Shown here: one piece after another, positions 56,508-64,000 of the stretch | How the letters are laid out: the number at the start of each line of letters is the position of its first letter | Numbering within the stretch: the stretch's first letter is position 1 | NCBI RefSeq assembly: GCF_023856365.1 | Contig: NC_064538.1 | Coordinates: 2,993,832 to 3,057,831 of the forward strand | DNA from: Brienomyrus brachyistius | Lineage: Eukaryota; Chordata; Actinopteri; Osteoglossiformes; Mormyridae | Direction of reading: 5' to 3' | Length of the DNA stretch: 64,000 nucleotides | The notes under the pieces: model-generated | Database searches by the model: none | What the model saw: the letters and a program-made list of their open reading frames with translations, nothing else | Told to the model about the DNA's origin: nothing | Made by a program: the position numbers and the translations under genes

Positions 56508-57374
56508 ATCTATTACAGTTCTTACCAAATATATCGTGATTCCCATCCTTCCAGTCAGTCATAAGCCGGGGAATTTTGAACATGTCTTGAGTGTGTATGA
56601 TGAAGCAGTTAATCGTGGCATCCTGCTTGATCAATAACACACTCAGCAGAAGGAGCAGCTGGCTGAGCTCACCATCGTGCTCCTGAGGGTAGGGGAGCGT
56701 CTCCTCCCAGCTGCAGCTGCTCACTGTCGCTCTACTGCCGCTCACACTGCTTGTCCTACTGCTCATTCATTGTCTACATGCAAGTTAACGTTTCTCTCTT
56801 TTTTTCTCTTGTAAAATACCCCTTACTGGCTGTAGCTGGAGTTTTTTTCCTTCCACCCGTCCATCCATCCATCCAACCAGCCGCAGGTTGTGAGATCAGC
56901 CATGAGGCTTCGTGTTTATGGCTCATGTAGCAGGACCGGCTCCAGTCATCTGGCTTTGGTTCTCTTCGCCTTTCAGTCGCTCTTGCCCAGTTTGTGTTTT
57001 TCTGTGACCCTCTGTGTCCTCCCACAGTGCCGCTGGGCAGAAACAGAAACCTCTCCCTCTCCCCACGTGCCCCCCTGCAGACGCCTGGCCCTGCTCCCTG
57101 AGGGGAAGGGGGGGGGCCTGGAGACACTGCTCATTTCCCTTTCATCTTGAGTGTGAAATTGTTGCTGGTGCGATGGTGACCCCTGGCATTAAGGGGTCAA
57201 GTGCTGAAATCTGAGGTGTGCTTGTCGGGAGGGGGGGGGAGAAGACAGTAGGCTGGGGTGTGGGAGGAGGAGGAAGGCAGAGAGGAAGGAGACAGAGTGC
57301 CCAACAAGACCACTTGAGGAATGGTATGGAGCCACCCAGCCCTGGTACGAGTCTTTGCATGGAAAAAGAAAGAG
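56508..57374. other. Unique sequence
   Basis: Contains a short ATCC stub at 56859-56876. No gene. Confidence 0.5.
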
Positions 57375-57478
57375 CTCCCATAATGCATTATCCCTCACCC
57401 ATCTCCCATAATGCATCATCCCTCACCCATCTCCCATAATGCATCATCCCATACCTATCTCCCATAATGCATTGCTCA
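57375..57478. repeat. 28-bp tandem repeat carrying CCCATAATGCA
   Basis: Units start at 57375, 57403, 57431 and 57459, each beginning CTCCCATAATGCAT; the fourth is partial. The 11-mer CCCATAATGCA resembles the core of the ZNF143/SBF promoter motif and is identical in all four. Confidence 0.85.
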
Positions 57479-58269
57479 CAATGAAACCTTAGTCTTTCTC
57501 TAACTGGAAGGCCTCAAACTCACCTCTTGGTCAAGGCCCACGGACTTGTAGAATGATAAATGTTAAATTTGAATTTAAAACAGATATTTCAGTTTTACGC
57601 AGTTGCAAATACATGACATATGGAGGCAAATGGAAGTCAGAGAGGCAGCTATATCATTTCATCTGAAATATTCTGTTCGTTTAACCATAACTGCTGCCCA
57701 ACTGTCCAGTCCATTGTGACGGAATACGGTCTGGGTCGGTCTTGTTAAGGGGCGATACACTCTTGCCGGGTCCAGCGTGAGGCAGGGCGTCTCCCTCTGT
57801 CTGCGTTCGTCTCTCCTCTCTGCCCACCTCCACAGAAGAGCCTTTTTGTATTCCGCCTGTTTCCTCCACAACCTCAACTTGAGAATTCACCGTAACTTTG
57901 GATCTTAATGCAAAAGTTAACATCTTCTCTTCAAAGGGTCCCCATAATCACAAATAAATAATACTTTTGGTGCAGAACGGCGCAGAGGGAACGGGAGAAG
58001 GGAAGGGAGACTAACATCTGAGCAGATAACTATTAGATATGATTCCCGAGATAAGGAGCCATAATTTGGCTTTTAGAGATAAACTCCAGGGGCCCCAGAG
58101 CCGAACAACTGCAATTTACTGTTTGTTCCCCCCCCCCCCCCCTCAGTATTTTATCTTGCCTGTTGAAGGCTTTTTCATCTCTGATGATTTTTCCCTGTGT
58201 TTTTTTATGCGTTTTCCCCAGAAGGTGAGATCAGAAACCCACAGAAGGCAGAGTTAGATGTTTTAAAGC
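57479..58269. other. Unique sequence, C15 run
   Basis: C15 at 58128-58142. No gene. Confidence 0.5.
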
Positions 58270-58680
58270 GACGGACAAAATACAAATATTTGAAAATGTA
58301 TTTCATGGTAATTATGTCAAGTTTCATGGCCCGGACCCAGTACTGAGGCACTGCCTGGATGCCTTAATTTGTATAGAAATTGTAATCATTTGTTCATTTC
58401 AAGGTGAAAATTGCATTTTTTAATTTAAATTGTATCCTGCGTGATAGGCTATTATCTAGAAAAATTGTCTCTCTGTATGAGAGTCTATGCACAGACGTCA
58501 CGCATGTTAGGGGCTCACTTATATTCAGAAAGACATACATCCAGAGACTGAAAGAAGAGCGGTTTGTTCTTCATTTGGCTTCTCACTGACGCACCTCATT
58601 TCCATTTTTGCCATTAATATTAATTAGTCTGGAAAGCTGAGTTTAGATTTTTTTATGTAAATCAAAAAAAGGGGAGTGTG
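58270..58680. other. Unique AT-rich block, possible regulatory element
   Basis: GGATGCCTTAATTTGTATAG, GTAATCATTTGTTCATTTC, TTTTTTAATTTAAATTG, GCCATTAATATTAATTAG. Repeat-free and TAAT-rich. Confidence 0.28.
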
Positions 58681-59399
58681 AGACTTCACAGTGTTCTCTC
58701 TTAATCTCTTCTCCTGATCTCTTGGTTATAGGAAAGATATTTTACCCTTTTCTCCTTTCCTGGTCTTTCGATTTTGGCCAAGGAGGACCCATCTTGATGA
58801 CGGGCAGGACGCACTGTGGAGGAGCTCTGCGCTTTTTGAACCCTGTGTTTACTGTGTGATTGTTTTTTTTTTTTTTTTTTAATTCTTTCTTTTTCCAGTG
58901 ATAGAGTTTGGGGGTTGATTCTTGCCTCTCTTGGACTCTGAACGTTGAGTGATTATGTGGCACAACGCTGTCCGGCAGGTGGATAAAGGAGGGGTCCAGG
59001 AACAGTAGACGAGAATCCATGCGGGGGGGGGGGGGGTGAGGGTGCTGCTACACGCGGAAGCTCTGGGTAACGTAGGGGGACTTCTGCGCGTTCAAATTCT
59101 TTATTTAACGATCTGTAAATGCTAAGCACGCTACTTACCATTGCCGGGTCTTAGCCAATCACGCGATCTGTCTGTGTAAGCTGATTGTGAGAGCCCCAAA
59201 TCCCCCCCGGCGCAAAAGCAGACAGCTGGGGCTCAGGTACATAATGTATCCCGGAATAATTATGGGATTTACGGAGATGTCGGGCTTTGTAGGTGCTTTC
59301 ATTGTGACATTTCGGAGTGCCTGACATAGCAGACTCCCGGTTACACTCTAGCCCTGGGCCGCAAGGGGGGGCGTTAAAAAAAAAAAAAAAAGTTTCTTC
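58681..59399. other. Unique sequence with T18, G14 and A16 runs
   Basis: T18 at 58863-58880, G14 at 59023-59036, A16 at 59376-59391. No gene. Confidence 0.55.
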
Positions 59400-59610
59400 A
59401 AACATGTTTTAATCTTTTCATAGCTTGTGGCTACTGGCAATTTCTCCGAGGTAATGGTAATATTTAAGAGACCCAAAATAATCGTTATTAATGAAGGGCA
59501 GCCACTGGGGAACCCTTGTCATCCTGTGCCTGTTATTAAGGTTGAAAGTACGTGTGAATTAAGGGGTCAAGCCCTGTGAGGACTATTGTCAAACTTTTTT
59601 TTGACTTTCT
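59400..59610. other. Unique block, possible regulatory element
   Basis: TCATAGCTTGTGGCTACTGG, GAGGTAATGGTAATATTTAA, AATAATCGTTATTAATGAAG, CCTGTTATTAAGG and GTGAATTAAGGGG within 200 bp, without repeats. Confidence 0.3.
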
Positions 59611-60297
59611 TCATTCTTTTTTATAACTAAAGGGTGTGTCGAAATGACTGTTGTCAGTAAACTCTGAGGGTCAGTAAAATTTCTGAGCCACATTCTGCAG
59701 CAAAGAACTCCGGGTTACTGTAGATCTGAAGTCAAAGCTCAATCTGAAGGAAATGGAGTCATTTTGAGGATGAAACGCTTCCTAAAAGAGGCGTGTGAGA
59801 GCCATCGGACTTCACACAGGGACCCCTGTGCCGAAGCTTGGCATTGCATCTCGTCAGAGGGTCTCGATGAGAATTTTGTGATTCGTCATCACTATTTTGA
59901 TGGGGGTCCGAAAAGGAAGAAATTCATTCAAGCCTGAGCTGCTCAAGACAAAAAAAAAAAAAGATACTGCAGATGGAAGCAAAATGCTTTGCTGGCAGTC
60001 ACCAGTGTTATTGGACAGAGAAACATCACAGTGGTTAAAGAGGAGAACATCACAGCAGGATGGAGACCATGCCAGCGTGACATGACCTTAGATTACCCAA
60101 ACCCGCAGTGGATGAAATGGAGGAATGTTTCGGACACCTTAGCAAAAACATGAATCTCAGAACTCGACAGGGTCTTAAACCCGCTCTTCCCATGACGATC
60201 TCCTCATCTGAGTTGGCGCCGGTGACAGATGCTGTAAATTCAGGCTTCAGAGCTTCTATTCGGGGGATATTCAAATGCCAGGTGGAGTGACAAAGGC
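59611..60297. other. Unique sequence, no gene seen
   Basis: A12 run near 59950. Opposed frames at 60050-60290 are mirror images of each other and lack support. Confidence 0.45.
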
Positions 60298-60444
60298 CTC
60301 ATCAGTTGTTCCGAAGGTTTCTGGTTTAAAACCTCTGGTTGGCAGATTGATTTCACTATTAGGCTCTTGAGCTATTCCCTTAACTCCAGGGATTGTCTCA
60401 CTTTGCTATTCCAGTCATATGTCACACTGCATATGGGCACATTC
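60298..60444 (+). repeat. tRNA-derived SINE, B box to body
   Basis: TCCGAAGGTTTCTGGTTTAA (B-box region), CCTCTGGTTGGCAGATTGAT, TTAGGCTCTTGAGC, TTCCCTTAACTCCAGG and GCTATTCCAGTCATATGTC follow the short SINE order. It is followed directly by another repeat. Confidence 0.65.
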
Positions 60445-60650
60445 AATTCAATTCAATTTTATTCATATAACACTTTTAACAACAGCCATTGTCACAAAGC
60501 ACTTTACATATAACTGGCCCAAACCCCCCAAACAAGCAAGCTTGAGGCGACGGCAAGGAAAAACAGCCCTCTAGCAGGAAGAAACCTTGAGAACCTCGGA
60601 AGGGGACCCCACCCTCCTCTGGGCGACCGGGGTGCATGAAAACATACACA
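60445..60650 (+). repeat. Dispersed teleost repeat (AATTCAATTCAATTTTAT type)
   Basis: ATTCAATTCAATTCAATTTT, CACAAAGCACTTTACAT, CAAGCTTGAGGCGACGGC, AAGGAAAAACAGCCC, AGGAAGAAACCTTGAGAACC and CCTCCTCTGGGCGACCGG are the standard wording of a very common fish interspersed repeat. It is non-coding; the family name is not certain. Confidence 0.85.
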
Positions 60651-61914
60651 CATTAACATTAGTTCAAGATTAATCATTAATTTATCATTTTAAAGAAGTG
60701 AAGATATAAAAATAGTCTGCAGGAGTTCCTTGCTGGGGCCACATGCTAAGATCCACTCAACGCCATTAAGCTAAATTAACGTCTTAATGAGAAATGGAGA
60801 GTAAGACAGCGGTCAACATTTTCTTTCCACTTGTTTTAGTTTTCATTGGACAGGAGGGGGCCTCCAATAACACCCAGGCCGTTTGAGGCTCCCTCGTACA
60901 AATATGGGGGAGAAACTTTTTTCTTGGGCTCTGTTTCCCTGCTTCAGGTTAAGCATTAAGGCAGAAAGCTGTAAATAAAGAATGCCATATTGGGAGAGGA
61001 GAGCCGCTCCACCACTGAGTCCGTCCTCGGCTTCCTGACAGATGCCAGCAGACAGGCGTCCGTGACGAGGACTCAGGGATGCCGCTTCCTCTCCTCTGAT
61101 GTGAATGAGCCCATTAGGGCAGGAGCGCCAGTCCCTGGAAGAAACCAGAAACGACGGCACCGTGGTGAATAGCCACCTTCCTCAGCCGCGTTCATTTGCA
61201 CTCTACTTGGATTTAGATTTGAATATTTTTCCCAGAATGCAGCCTGCAGGGAGGCTCTGATTGGTCCTGGAGGTCAGGCCTGCGGCTGTGCTCCTGGCCA
61301 GCTGGCTGTCTGTGTCTGAAATGATTTGGAGATCAAAAGTGGGGATGATATTTATATGTCCCTCACACCGTGGACTGACCTTCAAAGGTCCGAAGAAGGA
61401 AACAAAACTGACACAGGCAACTTGTTCCACATGGACTCGAGAGCAGGGGTGTCTGAGGGGCTTGGGTACCCCTGACAGATTCAGGTGGGGGCAGCATTTG
61501 ACGGGGGCCAATGAATACATAAAAATATAGGTGCGTGACATGTTATCAAGGGGTCCATAATTTCCATTTCCCCCCTAATTGAGATACTTAACGCCTTTCA
61601 ACTGCCAAGAGAGAAATACTTCAAACTATATCGTGAGTGTTTCCCATCGTGAGACTCAACATATTCACTGTTTGCCTCTATCTTAGCAGAATGTTTACTC
61701 ACATTTTTGAAATTTCTATGAACTTCTCCGACATCGACTCCATACGAAAACGAAATGGCACTGAGGTCCAGGCGCGATCGAGAGACTCTGAGCTGCACGT
61801 GAAGACTCAGAAACAGCCTCTAACAGCTCTGGAAGCTGTTCAGCCAAATGGCTATTTCAATATTAGTTCAAATACTAAAACTTAGTTTAAATACTAAAAT
61901 TAATTAGCAGGAGA
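60651..61914. other. Unique sequence, no gene seen
   Basis: CCCAGAATGCA at 61231-61241 resembles a ZNF143 core. Frames near 60843-61530 lack support. Confidence 0.5.
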
Positions 61915-62120
61915 ACATTTTAAAATGAATTTGAGGAAGCACATCTTTACACAGGGTGTAGTTAGAGTATTAAGTGTATTGCAAGATAAAATTCCGGGTT
62001 CCTTTAAATCAGAGCTAGATAACATTTTAACAACTCTGAGCTATTAGTTAAGTTCTCCTCAAATGAGCTTGATGGGCTGAATGGCCTCCTCTCCTTTGTA
62101 AATTTCTTATGTTCTTAAGA
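61915..62120 (+). mobile_element. LINE fragment: C-terminal reverse-transcriptase ORF plus 3-prime UTR
   Basis: About 61935-62035 translates as RKHIFTQGVVRVLSVLQDK followed by IPGSFKSELDNILTTLS, which fits the C-terminal signature of L2/CR1-type LINE ORF2 (FF...VW..LP...V.....FK..LD). It is followed by GCTTGATGGGCTGAATGGCC, TCCTCTCCTTTGTAAATTTC, TTATGTTCTTA, a 3-prime wording common in fish. Only the very end of the element is present. Confidence 0.7.
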
Positions 62121-62149
62121 GCCTTTCCCAGCAAAAAGAAAAATGTTAA

Positions 62150-62380
62150 ATACACACTGAAAAGACACATTACAGTATCCGCACCTCTGTCATTCATTAC
62201 CCACTGCCACCCCAGCCCCACGTCGTCCTGCAGGTGTTATTGTATATTGTACGTATATTGAATTTTGTATGCGTATTCCTCACTCTGGGTATACGGATTA
62301 TATTGTATGTCTGTTGTTATTCTTGTATTGTCATTGTACTTGTACTAATGACGATAAAGCTTTTGAATCCTTTGAACCCT
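62150..62380 (+). repeat. Second LINE-like 3-prime end
   Basis: GTGTTATTGTATATTGTACG, TTGTATTGTCATTGTACTTG and ACTAATGACGATAAAGCTTT, then TGAATCCTTTGAA: the T-rich UTR and the GATAAAGC...TTGAATC terminus of a truncated non-LTR retrotransposon. Confidence 0.65.
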
Positions 62381-63239
62381 TGAGGATGGGGAGCACGGTA
62401 GCAGAAGCAGACTAATAACTCTCTGTTTCATCGGTTACCTTTTTGTGGGGGTGGGGGTGGGGGCTGGTTCTCCACCTTTAAGCGCTTGTTTGAGTAAATT
62501 GATAAACAGTCTACCTTTTTTCGAGGTTTTCTTTAGAGGCAAACTCAAGCCCGTTGCTCCATCCGACAACTGGAGGCGAACTGCCAGTGCGACTTCCAGT
62601 GGTGTCCTTTTGGGAACTGTAATTCAAGATTCAAGAGGTCTTATTCGTCTCAAACAAAGTCCTACACATACAACCTGTAGATGTAACCCGGTCACTCCGA
62701 GCAGTTGTGCATGATAACAAAATATAAAGAAAAAAACAAGGAAAAAATAATAATATAAGATAAAAAAATATATGAAATGTTCAGCTGTACATAATCTCTA
62801 CGTAAGTGATAGGTAAGAGGTATTCCTAATTCCTGTTGCATCCCAAGCTTATTAACACAGTCTCCCCAAAGCTGTTTGCTGCTGTGTGACACTTTGCAGA
62901 TGAGTCTCTCCGTCCCATGTTGGTAGATGGAGACATCGATCTGACAGAACAAATGGGCCCGGCTCTCTGCTCCAAATGTCCATATCTTCCATTTCGGTGT
63001 AGCACGCTGCCTCGGGGCTCACACATGTGATGCTGGAACTCGCTATGAATTCGGCAGCACTAAGAAAGGGGGCCCTTGTTTAACAGGAGAGTTTTTTTTT
63101 TTCTTTGTCGTGTAATGCACATTGGTACTTGTTCATTCAGTAGTGACTCAACCCAATAACTGGAAGCTGCTATTTTGGGGCCACTGACTCACTCTCGCTG
63201 TCAAGATTGCATGAATGTGTGACTTCAAAGGCTCTGGCA
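62381..63239. other. Unique sequence, no gene seen
   Basis: Nothing recognised; a minus-strand 86-codon frame at 62692-62952 lies partly in A-rich sequence. Confidence 0.45.
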
Positions 63240-63560
63240 TTAAATGATATCGTTGAAAGGGATTCTGAACAATGACTGTGAGATGCAGTTTCTGCAAATG
63301 AAGACATTAGCTACTCACAATGTACAATACATAGAAATCGGTATCATCGAAAATGTCTCAAGAATGTCAATTTTCTGTCGTTTTGCTTTCGATGTAAACA
63401 GGATGCTTCTGATCGTTACAGTGTTTCACCGTTTGCTCAGTGTGAAATAATGACTCTTTGTATAAATTTTGTACCAATAAATTCCCATGAACACGAAATG
63501 TTACTATTTTCATCTTTTTTCTAATGTGCCTTCAGATTGTGACGCAAACGTGTGGTATTA
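63240..63560. other. Unique AT-rich block, possible regulatory element
   Basis: Repeat-free, with AAATGAAGACATTAGCTAC, TTGCTTTCGATGTAAACAGG (a forkhead-type TGTAAACA core) and GTACCAATAAATTCCC. Only texture supports this. Confidence 0.22.
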
Positions 63561-63967
63561 CACTGGAACTCCAAAGTAATCCAGATTTCACCTCCATAAC
63601 CCCACTTACCTTTTTCATAGTGGGGTTTCACGTATGTCAGTAAGATTCCGGCAAATCTCACGGAACTAGGTAGCATCATACTGTAGGCTTCAGTGCAAGT
63701 TGAAATATTAAACGTTGTCATCCAATGAATGTTTCTTTGTTCTTTGAAGGTAATGGCAGGCTGTACAAATAGATATCGCCTTGTACAGTCGCTAATAAAA
63801 CATTATGATCTTGAATTCACATTACATACCATCAGTGGAAAATTTTACTCGCTAAAACAGCCGGCACTCAGCAGATGATTTTTTTTGTACTATCCATCAT
63901 CCTTTTGGCAGAAATTATTTAAACTTGGCATGCAGACAATAAATTCAGTTCGTAGCTAAATAATACG
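63561..63967. other. Unique AT-rich sequence
   Basis: GGCTGTACAAATAGATATCG and CGCCTTGTACAG form a short imperfect inverted repeat near 63759-63787. Nothing else. Confidence 0.45.
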
Positions 63968-64000
63968 GCAGCGTGTGGCTCTGTGGGCTAAGCCTGTGTG
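63968..64000 (+). repeat. SINE head cut by the window edge
   Basis: GCAGCGTGTGGCTCTGTGGG continues CTAAGCCTGTGTG. This is an A-box-like start of a short tRNA-derived SINE; the rest lies beyond the window. Confidence 0.55.

Noticed and set aside
56008..56766. 252-codon minus-strand open frame
   Set aside because: It is a long SINE plus its (GGAT)n tail read backwards (His-Pro-Ser-Ile repeats), not a gene.
56990..57030. Splice acceptor-like CCTCCCACAG near 57027
   Set aside because: No open, protein-like segment with a donor follows it; acceptor-like strings are frequent by chance.
60050..60290. Opposed 60- to 74-codon frames
   Set aside because: They are mirror frames of the same DNA with no independent support.

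Overview
The window reads as non-coding DNA from the nuclear genome of a ray-finned (teleost) fish. I found no protein-coding gene I can defend, no rRNA, no stand-alone tRNA gene, no CRISPR array and no bacterial-style operon. The evidence for fish is repeat content: two full-length and several broken copies of a roughly 330-bp tRNA-headed SINE with a GGAT tail; other tRNA-headed SINEs ending in the common fish motif of the type CATTTAGCAGACGCTTTTAT; a CA-flanked fish repeat with the phrase TTCATTTCTATGGGGAAAA; and a teleost repeat starting with AATTCAATTCAATTTTAT. The wording of the GGAT-tailed SINE reminds me of bony-tongue fishes (osteoglossomorphs such as mormyrids), but that is memory, not a search, and is weak.

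Layout. 0-17 kb is a repeat-rich stretch: SINE pieces, a 21-bp minisatellite, a 59-bp tandem duplication, an interstitial telomeric insertion near 6.8 kb, a TA-flanked inverted-repeat element at 9.3-9.6 kb, a LINE tail at 10.5 kb and a CpG-rich unique block at 13.0-13.5 kb. 17-18.6 kb holds an array of four direct-repeat TGACCC half-sites, a CpG-rich block and a GA-rich stretch ending in a strong splice-donor-like sequence; this is the best candidate for a promoter with an untranslated first exon. 19-26 kb is mostly unique AT-rich DNA. 26.8-34 kb is again SINE-rich, with several foldback elements. 34.5-36.2 kb is a long unique AT-rich block. 38.45-39.49 kb is a large 15-bp minisatellite with higher-order structure. 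From 41 to 64 kb unique blocks rich in TAAT/ATTA motifs alternate with repeats, including a large foldback element at 51.0-51.3 kb and a 28-bp tandem repeat at 57.4 kb.

The many unique, motif-dense blocks in a window without coding exons are what one expects of a gene desert or a large intron near a developmental gene, but conservation cannot be judged from a single sequence. Runs of 10 or more G or C are very frequent (25 counted). No new biological system is evident. The most notable observations are the 15-bp minisatellite with a 165-bp higher-order period, the exact three-unit telomeric insertion between 9-bp repeats, the DR2 array upstream of the candidate promoter, the 28-bp repeat carrying CCCATAATGCA, and the paired 15-bp AP-1-like palindromes near 49.2 kb.
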